Shown here one piece after another: positions 24,788-33,822 of a DNA stretch of 64,000 bases. Within the stretch, counting starts at the first letter, position 1. The number at the start of each line of letters is the position of its first letter. The DNA comes from Rubrivivax sp. (lineage in GTDB: Bacteria > Pseudomonadota > Gammaproteobacteria > Burkholderiales > Burkholderiaceae_C). Under the pieces are notes generated by a model. That model had not been told where the DNA came from and did not search any database. It worked only from the letters and a program-made list of their open reading frames with translations. The translations under genes and the position numbers were made by a program. The DNA lies in the NCBI GenBank assembly GCA_016719535.1, contig JADJYX010000001.1, positions 806,001-870,000 of the forward strand. The letters run 5' to 3'.

Positions 24788-26536
24788 ATGAAAGCCTCAC
24801 AGACCTTCGTTTCCACGCTCAAGGAAGCCCCGGCCGATGCCGAGATCGTCAGCCATCGCCTGATGATGCGCGCCGGCATGATCAAGCGCCTGTCGGCCGG
24901 CATCTACAGCTACATGCCGATGGGCCTGCGGGTGATCCGCAAGGTCGAGACCATCATCCGCGAGGAGATGAACCGCGCCGGTGCGGTGGAACTGCTGATG
25001 CCGGTGGTGCAGCCGGCCGAACTGTGGCAGGAGACCGGCCGCTTCCAGGCCTACGGGCCGGAGTTGATGCGCGTGAAGGATCGTCACCAGCGCGACTTCG
25101 TCATCCAGCCGACCAGCGAAGAGGTCATCACCGACATCGCGCGCCAGGAGCTGCGCAGCTACAGGCAACTGCCGCGAAATTTCTACCACATCCAGACCAA
25201 GTTCCGCGACGAGCGCCGGCCGCGCTTCGGCGTCATGCGCGGGCGCGAATTTACGATGAAGGACGCCTATTCCTTCGACCGCGACCAGGCCTCGGCGCTG
25301 AAGAGCTACCAGGCCATGTTCGACGCCTACAAGCGCATCTTCGACCGTTTCGGCCTGCAATACCGCGCGGTGGCGGCCGATACCGGCGCCATCGGCGGCG
25401 ATGCGTCGCATGAATTCCAGGTCATCGCCGATACCGGCGAGGACGCCATCGCCTACTGCCCGGCCAGCGACTACGCGGCCAACGTCGAGCTGGCCGAGGC
25501 GCTGCCGCTGATCGCCGCGCGCGCGACGCCGGCGCAGCCGCTGGCGAAGACGCCCACGCCGGGCAAGAGCACGTGCGAGGACGTGGCGGTGCTGCTGGGC
25601 CTGCCGCTGTCGCACACGGTCAAGTCGCTGGTGCTGGCCACCGACGAGAAGAACGAAGCCGGCGATGTGGTCAAGACCACCGTCTGGCTGCTGCTGGTGC
25701 GCGGCGACCACGGTCTGAACGAGGTGAAGGCGGGCAAGGTGCCGGGGCTGAAGGCCGGCTTCCGCTTTGCCACCGTCGCCGAGATCGAGGACCATTTCGG
25801 CTGCAAGCCCGGCTACCTGGGCCCGATTGGCACGAAGAAGCCGGTCAGGCTGGTGGCCGACCGCACGGTGGCCCACATGGCCGATTTCGTCTGCGGCGCC
25901 AACGAGGCCGACTTCCACCTCACCGGCGTCAACTGGGGCCGCGACCTGCCCGAGCCCGACCTCGTGGCCGACATCCGCAATGTCGTGGCCGGCGATCCGT
26001 CGCCCGACGGCCGGGGCGTGCTGGCGATCCAGCGCGGCATCGAGGTCGGCCATGTGTTCTACCTCGGCACGAAGAAATACAGCGAGCCGATGGGCGCGAA
26101 CTTCCTCGACGAGAACGGCAAGCCGCAGCCCTTCGAGATGGGTTGCTACGGCATCGGCGTGACGCGGCTGCTGGGGGCGGCGATCGAGCAGAACCACGAC
26201 GAGCGCGGCATCATCTGGCCGGCGGCGATGGCGCCCTTCAGCGTCGTTGTCTGCCCGATCGGCATCGACCGCAGCGCCGAGGTCAGGGCCGCCGCCGAGC
26301 AGCTGCACGACCAGCTCGCCGCCACCGGCATCGACGTCGTGCTGGACGACCGCGGCGAGCGCCCGGGCGCGATGTTTGCCGACTGGGAGCTGATCGGCGT
26401 GCCGCTGCGCGTGGTGATCTCCGACCGCGGTCTGAAGGCCGGCACGGTCGAGGTGCAGGGCCGGCGCGACGACGCCGCCGCTGCCGTGCCGGTGGTCGAG
26501 GCGCTGGCTGCCGTCCGGGCCCGACTGGAGGCATGA
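24788..26536 (+). CDS. proS: Prolyl-tRNA synthetase (bacterial type with editing domain)
   Basis: Class II synthetase of 582 residues that charges tRNA-Pro. Motif 2 region KFRDERRPRFGVMRGREF, motif 3 GCYGIGVTRLLGAAIEQ, and a C-terminal anticodon-binding domain. The insertion between motifs 2 and 3 (about residues 230-400; KSTCEDVAVLLGLPLSHTVKS and VRGDHGLNEVKA) is the INS editing domain that removes mischarged alanine. The window also holds its substrate tRNA-Pro(CGG), 5 kb upstream. Confidence 0.97.
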   Translation: MKASQTFVSTLKEAPADAEIVSHRLMMRAGMIKRLSAGIYSYMPMGLRVIRKVETIIREEMNRAGAVELLMPVVQPAELWQETGRFQAYGPELMRVKDRHQRDFVIQPTSEEVITDIARQELRSYRQLPRNFYHIQTKFRDERRPRFGVMRGREFTMKDAYSFDRDQASALKSYQAMFDAYKRIFDRFGLQYRAVAADTGAIGGDASHEFQVIADTGEDAIAYCPASDYAANVELAEALPLIAARATPAQPLAKTPTPGKSTCEDVAVLLGLPLSHTVKSLVLATDEKNEAGDVVKTTVWLLLVRGDHGLNEVKAGKVPGLKAGFRFATVAEIEDHFGCKPGYLGPIGTKKPVRLVADRTVAHMADFVCGANEADFHLTGVNWGRDLPEPDLVADIRNVVAGDPSPDGRGVLAIQRGIEVGHVFYLGTKKYSEPMGANFLDENGKPQPFEMGCYGIGVTRLLGAAIEQNHDERGIIWPAAMAPFSVVVCPIGIDRSAEVRAAAEQLHDQLAATGIDVVLDDRGERPGAMFADWELIGVPLRVVISDRGLKAGTVEVQGRRDDAAAAVPVVEALAAVRARLEA

Positions 26537-27162
26537 CTGCACCGGCGGCCCGCCTCGACCGTCGGGCCTTCGCCTGTGCCGGGGCGGCCCTGCTGCTGGC
26601 GCCTGCAGCGCCGGCCTGGGCCGGCGCGCAGCGCGAGGAGCCGCTGGCCGATTCGATCCGTTCGATGCTGTCGGCGTCGGTGTCCGAACTGGCGCCACCG
26701 AAGCCGCGCTTCGATCAGATCGAGCAGCGGGTGGCCTATCTGCGCTGGCTGGGCGAGACCAGCCAGCGCCTGCGCCCGCGCAAGGCCGAGCACCAGACGC
26801 GCGTGGAGTTTCTGGAAACCGTGTGGTACGAAAGCCGCCGCGCCGGCCTCGAGACCGCGCTGGTGCTGGGCCTGATCCAGGTCGAGAGCGGCTTTCGCAA
26901 ATACGCCATCAGCTCGGCCGGCGCACGCGGCTACATGCAGGTGATGCCGTTCTGGACGAAAGCGATCGGTGACGGCGACCCCAGCCGCCTGTTCCACCTG
27001 CAGACCAACCTGCGCTTCGGCTGCGTGATCCTGCGCCACTACCTCGACATCGAGCGGGGCGACCTGTTCCTGGCGCTGGGTCGCTACAACGGCAGCCGCG
27101 GCCGCGCCGAATATCCGAACCTGGTCTTCGGCGCGCGGCGGCAGTGGGACGTTCGCGTCTGA
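26533..27162 (+). CDS. Exported lytic transglycosylase (SLT, family 23)
   Basis: Peptidoglycan lytic transglycosylase of 209 residues. A Tat-like signal is suggested by LDRRAFACAGAALLLAPAAP followed by AWA. The SLT domain has the catalytic Glu in LIQVESGFRKYA, then SSAGARGYMQVMPFW and a late GRYNGSRGRAEYP. Short for the family, with one catalytic domain and no LysM. The start overlaps the proS stop by four bases (ATGA), so it is co-translated with proS, a pairing seen in related genomes. Confidence 0.9.
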   Translation: MTAPAARLDRRAFACAGAALLLAPAAPAWAGAQREEPLADSIRSMLSASVSELAPPKPRFDQIEQRVAYLRWLGETSQRLRPRKAEHQTRVEFLETVWYESRRAGLETALVLGLIQVESGFRKYAISSAGARGYMQVMPFWTKAIGDGDPSRLFHLQTNLRFGCVILRHYLDIERGDLFLALGRYNGSRGRAEYPNLVFGARRQWDVRV

Positions 27163-27175
27163 CGCCGGTGCTCGG

Positions 27176-27742
27176 CTACAGGCCCTGCCAGGCCTGCGGC
27201 GCTGCGTCGCCGACACCGGCCAGCGACAGGGCGCGTTCCACCGTGTCGTCGATCAGTGCCTGGATGCTCTGCGGCCGGTGGTAGAACGCCGGCAGCGGCG
27301 GAAAGACGATGCCGCCCATCTCGGTGACGGCAGTCATGTTGCGCAGGTGGGCGAGGTTGAAAGGCGTCTCGCGCACCATCAGCAGCAGCCGGCGACGCTC
27401 CTTGAGCGTGACATCGGCCGCGCGCGTCAGCAGGTTGTCCGACAGACCGTGCGCGATGGCCGCCAGCGACTTCATCGAGCAGGGTGCGACGATCATCGCC
27501 GTGGTGGCGAAGCTGCCGCTGGCCACGCAGGCGCCGACGTCGCCGCAGGCGTGGCTGTGATCGGCGTGCGCCTCCAGCGCCCGGCGGTCCATGCCCAGCT
27601 CATGGTGGACGTTGAGAATGCCCGACGGCGTGGCGATCAGGTGCGTCTCGACGCCCAGTGCCCGCGCACGCTGCAGCACCCCCAGGCCATAGGCGGCACC
27701 GCTGGCGCCGCTGATGCCCACGACCAGCCGCGCACGGGCCAT
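27176..27742 (-). CDS. ubiX: Flavin prenyltransferase UbiX
   Basis: Makes prenylated FMN, the cofactor of UbiD-type decarboxylases in ubiquinone synthesis. 188 residues. N-terminal GISGASGAAYGLGVL (flavin phosphate site), MIVAPCSMKSLAAIAHGLSD, and the late VRETPFNLAHLRNM motif, which binds dimethylallyl phosphate. One base separates it from grxD upstream. Confidence 0.94.
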   Translation of the reverse strand: MARARLVVGISGASGAAYGLGVLQRARALGVETHLIATPSGILNVHHELGMDRRALEAHADHSHACGDVGACVASGSFATTAMIVAPCSMKSLAAIAHGLSDNLLTRAADVTLKERRRLLLMVRETPFNLAHLRNMTAVTEMGGIVFPPLPAFYHRPQSIQALIDDTVERALSLAGVGDAAPQAWQGL

Positions 27743-27743
27743 C

Positions 27744-28058
27744 TCAGGCCTTGTTCAGCACCTGCTGCAGCTCGCCCGACTGGTACATCTCCATCATGAT
27801 GTCCGAGCCGCCGACGAATTCGCCACCGACGAAGAGCTGCGGGATCGTCGGCCACTGCGAGTAGTCCTTGATGCCCTGGCGGACCTCTTCGTCTTCGAGC
27901 ACGTTGAAGGTCTTGAAGTCATTGACGCCGCAGGCCTTGAGCACCTGCACCGCGCGGCCGGAGAAGCCGCACATCGGAAATTGCGCCGTCCCCTTCATGA
28001 AGAGCACCACGTGGCTGCCCTTGACCAGATCGTCGATGCGTTGCTGAACGTCGCTCAT
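27744..28058 (-). CDS. grxD: Monothiol glutaredoxin (Grx4 family)
   Basis: Monothiol glutaredoxin of 104 residues that carries [2Fe-2S] clusters with glutathione and BolA-type partners. Active site CGFS in FMKGTAQFPMCGFS; WPTIPQLFVGGEFVGGSDI is the glutathione-binding loop. MSDVQQRIDDLV is the start; the longer frame upstream adds a stretch without similarity. Usually next to prmC in this group; here another gene intervenes. Confidence 0.95.
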   Translation of the reverse strand: MSDVQQRIDDLVKGSHVVLFMKGTAQFPMCGFSGRAVQVLKACGVNDFKTFNVLEDEEVRQGIKDYSQWPTIPQLFVGGEFVGGSDIMMEMYQSGELQQVLNKA

Positions 28059-28157
28059 GGCGAAGCCTCTCGAAGAATGCGAGTTGAAGTAGATGCCGCT
28101 GTTATACGGCAAAGGGCAAGACCGTCCTGCCGGCGCCGGCATGGCCGGCCGGCACGG

Positions 28158-28706
28158 TCAATAGGCGTACCTGACGCCCAGCTGCAGCAGCGGCTGCAGG
28201 CGCAGGTCGCGCAGGCCGTTGTCGAGCCCCTGAGCGCCGAAGCGCGCGCCACCCAGGCGCCAGCTGGCACTGGAAAATCTGCCCGACCAGCCGACGTCGG
28301 CGCTGAAGCTCAAACCCGTCTTGGGCACCCAGCCGGTCCAGCCCAGGCCGAGGTAGGGTGACGTCGGCGTGCTCAGGTCGATCGCGGCGTGGCTGCGCAG
28401 GTCGAACAGCAGGCCGCTGGTGGCGCGGAAGCGGCCCTGCGCGAACGGCAGCTGCAATCCGAAGGTGCCGAGGTCATAGTCGCCCAGCAGGGCGGCGCGC
28501 ACGCGCGGTGCCAACTCCGGCGACTCGCTCAGGCTCCAGCGCGTGATGGGGGCTTCGACGACGTCGAAACGTGCCTGCCAGCGCGGCCAGGCCAGACTGC
28601 CGTCGGGCACCGACAGTCCCTCGGCGCCGTGGGCCGGCAGCGCCAGCAGGGCGACCAAGCCCAGCAGCACGCTTGGCAGAGGTTGAACGCGCAGCGCTGC
28701 AGCCAT
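28158..28706 (-). CDS. Hypothetical exported, probably outer-membrane beta-barrel protein
   Basis: 182 residues with a signal peptide (LPSVLLGLVALLALPAHG, cut near AEG). The mature part has alternating hydrophobic residues with many Gly, Leu and aromatic residues and ends in LQLGVRYAY, a terminal aromatic residue as in outer-membrane barrels. I do not recognise a family. It lies inside the usual hemA-prfA-prmC-grxD-ubiX run, 93 bases after prmC and 99 bases before grxD, with its own space for a promoter. Confidence 0.7.
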   Translation of the reverse strand: MAAALRVQPLPSVLLGLVALLALPAHGAEGLSVPDGSLAWPRWQARFDVVEAPITRWSLSESPELAPRVRAALLGDYDLGTFGLQLPFAQGRFRATSGLLFDLRSHAAIDLSTPTSPYLGLGWTGWVPKTGLSFSADVGWSGRFSSASWRLGGARFGAQGLDNGLRDLRLQPLLQLGVRYAY

Positions 28707-28799
28707 GTCCAGCTCCCTTCATAGACACAACCATCATGCGCCGAAGCCGGCTGTCTGGCATCCCCCGCGTCCGCCAGGGTGTGCATGAATGACGGTGAT

Positions 28800-29618
28800 T
28801 CAGCCGGCGGACCAGCGGCCGCCGCTGCAGCGGTCGTGACCGGCCAGGTCCTGCCGCGTCGCCACCGCTTCGAAGCCGGCAGCAGACAGCTGCGCACGCA
28901 CCGCGGGCCCCTGGTCGTATCCATGTTCGACCAGCAGCCGACCGCCGGGCATGAGGTGTGCCGGCGCGCCGGCGACGATGACGCGCAGCGCATCCAGTCC
29001 GTCACCACCCGGTGTCAGCGCATGCCGGGGTTCGTGGGCCAGCGCCGTCAGGTGTGCGTCGTCGCCGGCGATGTAGGGCGGATTGGCCAGCACGAGCTCG
29101 AAGCGGCGGCCCGCCAGCCCGCGCCACCACGACCCGCACAGCCATTCGATGCGGGTGCCGTTGGCCTGCGCATTGCGCTGCGCCACCGCCAGCGCACCGG
29201 CGTCGATGTCGGTGGCGGTGACCACGGCGTCGGGCCGTGCATGGGCGATGCTGACCGCGATCGCGCCGCTGCCCGTGCCCAGGTCGAGCACATGCGGCTG
29301 CACCTGTCCTGCCATCAGCTCCAGCGCCCAGTCGACCAGCAGTTCGGTGTCGGGCCGCGGCACCAGCACCGCCGGGGTGACGACAAAGGGCAGGCCGTGG
29401 AATTCGCGCTCGCCCACCAGGTAGGCCAGCGGCACGCCGGCGGCGCGCTGCGCGAGGTCTTGGCGATAGGCCTGTTCCACGGCCGCGGGCAGTTCCGCGT
29501 CGTCGTGAGCGATCAGCCAGCTGCGCGGTCGACCCAGCCGCCGGGCCAGCAGCAGCTGCGCATCGAGCCGGTCCACGCCCTGGGCGCGGGCCAGCGCCAG
29601 CGCGGCGGCCACCTGCAT
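28800..29618 (-). CDS. prmC: Release factor glutamine methyltransferase
   Basis: Methylates the glutamine of the GGQ motif in RF1 and RF2 using S-adenosylmethionine. 272 residues: helical N-terminal domain with an arginine-rich segment, then a Rossmann methyltransferase domain with LDLGTGSGAIAVS (AdoMet site) and the NPPY motif in LVLANPPYIAGD. The start overlaps the prfA stop by one base, so enzyme and substrate are co-expressed. Confidence 0.95.
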   Translation of the reverse strand: MQVAAALALARAQGVDRLDAQLLLARRLGRPRSWLIAHDDAELPAAVEQAYRQDLAQRAAGVPLAYLVGEREFHGLPFVVTPAVLVPRPDTELLVDWALELMAGQVQPHVLDLGTGSGAIAVSIAHARPDAVVTATDIDAGALAVAQRNAQANGTRIEWLCGSWWRGLAGRRFELVLANPPYIAGDDAHLTALAHEPRHALTPGGDGLDALRVIVAGAPAHLMPGGRLLVEHGYDQGPAVRAQLSAAGFEAVATRQDLAGHDRCSGGRWSAG

Positions 29619-30715
29619 CAGGCCGCCCCGGTCTCGAGCTGGGCCAGCTGCTGCGCGGCGCGCTCGGCCTGCAGCGCAGCCACCAGATCGCCGAGATCGC
29701 CGTCCATCACCGCGCCCAGCTTGTACAGCGTGAGATTGATACGGTGGTCGGTCACGCGGCCCTGCGGAAAGTTGTAGGTGCGGATGCGGTCGGAGCGGTC
29801 ACCGCTGCCGATCAGCGCCTTGCGCGTGGCGGCTTCCCGCGCCGCGCGTTCGCTGCGCTCCTTGTCGCGCAGCCGCGCGGCCAGCACGGCCATCGCCTTG
29901 GCCTTGTTGCGGTGCTGGCTGCGGTCGTCCTGGCATTCGGCGACGATGCCGGTGGGCAGGTGGGTGATGCGGATGGCGCTGTCGGTCTTGTTGACATGCT
30001 GGCCGCCGGCGCCGCTGGCACGGAAGGTGTCGATGCGCAGCTCGGCCGGGTTGAGTTGCACCTCTTCGGCTTCGTCGGGTTCGGGCATCACCGCCACCGT
30101 GCAGGCGCTGGTGTGGATGCGGCCCTGGGCCTCGGTGGCCGGCACGCGCTGCACGCGGTGGCCACCGGATTCGAAGCGCAGCCTGGCATAGGCACCGTCC
30201 CCTTCCACGCGCAGCACCAGTTCCTTGTAGCCACCCAGCTCGGCAGGGTTCTCGCTCAGCACCTCGGTGCGCCAGCCCTGGCGTTCGCAGTAGCGCTGGT
30301 ACAGGCGTGCCAGGTCGCCGGCGAACAGGGCCGACTCGTCGCCGCCAGTGCCGGCACGGATCTCGAGGAAGGCATTGCGGTCGTCATCGGGGTCTCTCGG
30401 GATCAGCGCGGCCTGCAGGTCGGCGTCCAGGCGCTGCAGGTCGGCCTCGGCGCCGGCGGCCTCGTCGCGCGCCATCGCCTGCATCTCGGCGTCGAGACCA
30501 GCGTCGGCCAGCATCTCGCGTGCGCCGGCCAGGTCGGCCTCGCGCGCCTGGTAGCGGCGGAACAGGCCGACCACATGGGCGGCCTCGGACTGTTCGCGCG
30601 ACAGGCTGCGGTAACGCCTGATGTCGGCCGACACCTGCGGGTCGGCCAGCAGGGCATCGAGCTCGGACAGCCGCAGCGCCAGGCGTTCGAACTGTTCTCT
30701 CAGCGAGGGGGTCAT
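29618..30715 (-). CDS. prfA: Peptide chain release factor 1
   Basis: RF1, ending translation at UAA and UAG. 365 residues. The GGQ motif is in RASGAGGQHVNKTDSAIR; a PAT-type tripeptide for stop-codon reading is in VPATEAQGRIHTS. The coiled N-terminal domain begins SLREQFERLALRLSELDALL. Located between hemA and prmC as in most proteobacteria. Confidence 0.97.
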   Translation of the reverse strand: MTPSLREQFERLALRLSELDALLADPQVSADIRRYRSLSREQSEAAHVVGLFRRYQAREADLAGAREMLADAGLDAEMQAMARDEAAGAEADLQRLDADLQAALIPRDPDDDRNAFLEIRAGTGGDESALFAGDLARLYQRYCERQGWRTEVLSENPAELGGYKELVLRVEGDGAYARLRFESGGHRVQRVPATEAQGRIHTSACTVAVMPEPDEAEEVQLNPAELRIDTFRASGAGGQHVNKTDSAIRITHLPTGIVAECQDDRSQHRNKAKAMAVLAARLRDKERSERAAREAATRKALIGSGDRSDRIRTYNFPQGRVTDHRINLTLYKLGAVMDGDLGDLVAALQAERAAQQLAQLETGAA

Positions 30716-30770
30716 GGCGGGCGCGGCCGGCCCGTCGATTCAGCGTGGGCGGCCGGACGTCGGAAGGGCG

Positions 30771-32069
30771 CTAACGGCTGTCGCCGCCGGGCGTGCGGCT
30801 GCTGCCGCGCAGGAACAGGCGCGACACGGTCTGCGCGAGCTGCTCGCGCTCGGGCCCGTCGACCGAATGCAGCTCGGCCAGGGTGCCGTGCAGCATCTTG
30901 TGCGTCAGGCCGCGGGTCAGGGCCTCGAGCACGGCCTCGACCGGCTCGCCCTTGGCCAGCTGCTTGCGGGCACGGGCCAGCGCCACGGTGCCCCAGTCCT
31001 CGGCCTGACGGTTGAGCGCCTGGATCAGCGGCACCGCGGCACGCTGGTCCAGCCAGTGCGAGAAGCTCTGCACGCCGGCGTCGATGATGGCCTCGGCCTG
31101 CTGCACCGCGGCCTGGCGCTTCTCGCCGGCGGTCTGCACCAGCGCCGACAGGTCGTCGACGGTATAGAGGTAGACATCGCCCAGCGAGCTGACCTCGGGC
31201 TCGATGTCGCGCGGCACGGCCAGGTCGACCATGAACATCGGGCGGTGCCGGCGCTGCCTGAGCGCGCGCTCGACAGCGCCCAGGCCGATGATGGGCAGCG
31301 TGCTGGCGGTGCAGGACACGACCGCATCGAATTCATGCAGCCGCGTCGGCAGGTCCGACAGGCGCAGCGCGTGGGCGCCGAAGCGGGCGGCCAGCCGTTC
31401 GCCGCGCTCCAGCGTGCGGTTGGCCACGGCCATGCTCCTGGGCGTGCGCGCGGCAAAGTGCGTGGCCACCAGTTCGATCATCTCGCCGGCACCGACGAAC
31501 AGCACGTTGACGTCCGACAGCCGCTCGAACAGCTGTGACGCCAGCCGCACCGCCGCCGCCGCCATGCTGATCGAGTGCGCGCCGATCTCGGTGGCGGTGC
31601 GCACTTCCTTGGCGACCGAGAACGAGCGCTGGAAGAGCTGGTGCAGCGTCGTGCCCAGGGTGCCGGCTTCGTCGGCCTGGCGCACGGCCTGCTTCATCTG
31701 GCCGAGGATCTGCGGCTCGCCCAGCACCATCGAGTCGAGCCCCGAGGCCACGCGGAAGGCATGCCGCGCCGCGGCCCGGTCCTCGAGCACATAGGTGTGA
31801 CTGCGCAGGTGGTCGGCGCTGACGCCGCCGTGACCGGCCAGCCAGCCCATCACCGGGGTCACCAGTTCCTGCGGCGGGGCGCGGTCGGCCGCCACGTAGA
31901 GCTCGGTGCGGTTGCAGGTGGAGACCAGCGCCGCCTCGGGCATCACGCGCTGCAGACGCTCCTGCAGGCCGCGCAGGGCCGGCGTCATGGCGTCGGGGGC
32001 GAACGCAAACCGCCCCCGCAGGTCGAGCGGGGCGGTGGTGTGGTTCAGGCCGAGGGCAAAGACAGGCAC
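30771..32069 (-). CDS. hemA: Glutamyl-tRNA reductase
   Basis: First enzyme of C5 heme synthesis, reducing Glu-tRNA(Glu) to glutamate-1-semialdehyde. 432 residues from the GTG at 32069, giving VPVFALGLNHTTAPLDLRGR. The catalytic cysteine is in STCNRTELY; SVAKEVRTATEIG and the NADPH-binding LFVGAGEMIE follow, and a C-terminal dimerisation helix ends the protein. The frame remains open to an ATG at 32147, but the 26 extra codons lack family similarity, so GTG is preferred. Confidence 0.93.
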   Translation of the reverse strand: MPVFALGLNHTTAPLDLRGRFAFAPDAMTPALRGLQERLQRVMPEAALVSTCNRTELYVAADRAPPQELVTPVMGWLAGHGGVSADHLRSHTYVLEDRAAARHAFRVASGLDSMVLGEPQILGQMKQAVRQADEAGTLGTTLHQLFQRSFSVAKEVRTATEIGAHSISMAAAAVRLASQLFERLSDVNVLFVGAGEMIELVATHFAARTPRSMAVANRTLERGERLAARFGAHALRLSDLPTRLHEFDAVVSCTASTLPIIGLGAVERALRQRRHRPMFMVDLAVPRDIEPEVSSLGDVYLYTVDDLSALVQTAGEKRQAAVQQAEAIIDAGVQSFSHWLDQRAAVPLIQALNRQAEDWGTVALARARKQLAKGEPVEAVLEALTRGLTHKMLHGTLAELHSVDGPEREQLAQTVSRLFLRGSSRTPGGDSR

Positions 32070-32148
32070 GGGTGCGATTGTAGGATCGAGCCTCACCCGA
32101 CGGGCAAGGTGACGATGGTCGAGTGTGTCCAAGCCTTTTGCTGCCATG

Positions 32149-32164
32149 CTTGACGCTTGTCAAG
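32149..32164. other. Inverted repeat in the hemA upstream region
   Basis: CTTGAC and GTCAAG around GCTT, 80 bases before the hemA start and 31 bases before the divergent gene at 32195. It includes a TTGACA on the minus strand that could be the hemA -35, but no good -10 follows. A regulator site is possible. Confidence 0.3.
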
Positions 32165-32194
32165 TCAAATGACGCCACAACCTGCGGCAAACCC

Positions 32195-32473
32195 ATGGGC
32201 CCGCTCGACTTTTTCTGGCACCTGACCAACCTGCTCGCCGTCGGCCTTCTGTTTGCACTGGTGGCGACGGCGGGTACCAAGCTGATCTGGCGGCGCGCAC
32301 TGGCCGCGGTGGCGTGGCGCCGGCTGCTGCTGGCCAGCGGCGGCGCCGCCGCCGGCGTCACGCTCGCCGGGCTGGTGGTATTCGGCCGCGACGGCCGCAT
32401 GGCCACCTACGCGCTGATGGTGCTGGCGGTGGCGGCAGCCTTGGGCTGGACGGGCTTGCGCCGGCGCGCCTAG
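32195..32473 (+). CDS. Small hypothetical inner-membrane protein
   Basis: 92 residues with about three membrane helices: FFWHLTNLLAVGLLFALVAT, LLLASGGAAAGVTLAGLVVF and YALMVLAVAAALGWTGL. Short basic loops (WRRALAAVAWRR) lie between them and the tail LRRRA is basic, suggesting a cytoplasmic C terminus. I recall similar small proteins next to hemA in Burkholderiales but no function. It is convergent with miaB and overlaps its stop codon by four bases. An upstream open extension is ignored because MGPLDFFWHL gives a clean start. Confidence 0.75.
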   Translation: MGPLDFFWHLTNLLAVGLLFALVATAGTKLIWRRALAAVAWRRLLLASGGAAAGVTLAGLVVFGRDGRMATYALMVLAVAAALGWTGLRRRA

Positions 32474-33822
32474 ACCGTCTCGTCGGCCAGCACCGGCGTG
32501 CCGCGCAGCGAATGCGGCAGTGCGCCGGTGATGCGCACGTCGACCATCTGCCCGACCAGCCGCGCCGCCAGCGGACCGCCATCGAAATTGACGATGCGGT
32601 TGCACTCCGTGCGGCCCATCAGTTCGGCGGCATTCTTGCGCGACGGGCCTTCGACCAGGATGCGCTGCACGGTGCCGACGCGGCTGTCGCTGATGCGGGC
32701 CACGTTGCGCTCGATCGCCGCCTGCAGCTGCTGCAGGCGCTGCGACTTGACTTCGCGCGGGGTCTCGTCGGGCAGGTTGGCTGCCGGCGTGCCCGGCCGC
32801 GGGCTGAAGATGAAGCTGAAAGACGCATCGAAGCCGATGTCGTCGATGAGCTTCATCATCTTCGCGAAGTCGTCGTCGGTCTCGCCGGGGAAGCCGACGA
32901 TGAAGTCGCTCGACAGGCTGATGCCCGGGCGCACGGCGCGCAGCTTGCGGAGGGTGCTCTTGTATTCCATCGCGGTATAGCCGCGCTTCATCGCCATCAG
33001 GATGCGGTCGCTGCCATGCTGCACCGGCAGGTGCAGGTGGTTGACCAGCTGCGGGATCTTCCCGTAGGCCTCGATCAGGCGCTGGGTGAACTCGTTCGGG
33101 TGGCTGGTGGTGTAGCGGATGCGCTCGATGCCCGGGATCCCGGCCACATAGTCCAGCAGCAGCGCGAAGTCGGCGCTCTCGCTGCTGTTGCCCATCGCAC
33201 CACGGTAGGCATTGACGTTCTGGCCCAGCAGCGTCACCTCCTTCACGCCCTGGTCGGCGAGGCCGGCGACTTCGGTCAGCACGTCGTCGAAGGGGCGGCT
33301 GACCTCTTCGCCGCGCGTATAGGGCACCACGCAGTAGCTGCAGTATTTGCTGCAGCCTTCCATGATCGACACGAACGCCGAGGCGCCTTCGACGCGCGCC
33401 GGCGGCAGGTGGTCGAACTTCTCGATCTCGGGGAAGCTGATGTCGACCTGCGCGCGGCGCTCGGCCTTGCGCGCCTCGATCATCTGCGGCAGCCGGTGCA
33501 GCGTCTGCGGGCCGAAGACCAGGTCGACATAGGGCGCGCGCTCGATGATGGCGGCGCCTTCCTGGCTGGCCACGCAGCCGCCGACGCCGATCAGCACGCC
33601 CTTCTTCTTCAGGTGCTTGACGCGGCCGAGGTCGCTGAACACCTTCTCCTGCGCCTTCTCGCGCACCGAGCAGGTGTTGAAGAGGATGAGGTCGGCCTGC
33701 TCGGGGTCGTTCGTCGGCTCGTAGCCCTCGGCGGCGCGCAACACGTCGGACATCTTGTCCGAGTCGTATTCGTTCATCTGGCAGCCGAAGGTGCGGATGA
33801 AGACTTTCTTGGGCTCGTTCAT
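32470..33822 (-). CDS. miaB: tRNA-2-methylthio-N6-dimethylallyladenosine synthase
   Basis: Radical-SAM methylthiotransferase for A37 of tRNAs reading UNN codons. 450 residues. The N-terminal MTTase domain has three cluster cysteines (FGCQMNEYDS, FNTCSVREKA, GGCVASQEG). The radical-SAM site is CxxxCxxC in GCSKYCSYC. A TRAM domain for tRNA binding ends the protein. The start overlaps the upstream gene's stop by four bases. Confidence 0.97.
   Translation of the reverse strand: MNEPKKVFIRTFGCQMNEYDSDKMSDVLRAAEGYEPTNDPEQADLILFNTCSVREKAQEKVFSDLGRVKHLKKKGVLIGVGGCVASQEGAAIIERAPYVDLVFGPQTLHRLPQMIEARKAERRAQVDISFPEIEKFDHLPPARVEGASAFVSIMEGCSKYCSYCVVPYTRGEEVSRPFDDVLTEVAGLADQGVKEVTLLGQNVNAYRGAMGNSSESADFALLLDYVAGIPGIERIRYTTSHPNEFTQRLIEAYGKIPQLVNHLHLPVQHGSDRILMAMKRGYTAMEYKSTLRKLRAVRPGISLSSDFIVGFPGETDDDFAKMMKLIDDIGFDASFSFIFSPRPGTPAANLPDETPREVKSQRLQQLQAAIERNVARISDSRVGTVQRILVEGPSRKNAAELMGRTECNRIVNFDGGPLAARLVGQMVDVRITGALPHSLRGTPVLADETV

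Noticed and set aside
32070..32147. N-terminal extension of hemA to an ATG at 32147
   Set aside because: The extra 26 residues have no family similarity, and GTG 32069 starts exactly where HemA homology begins.
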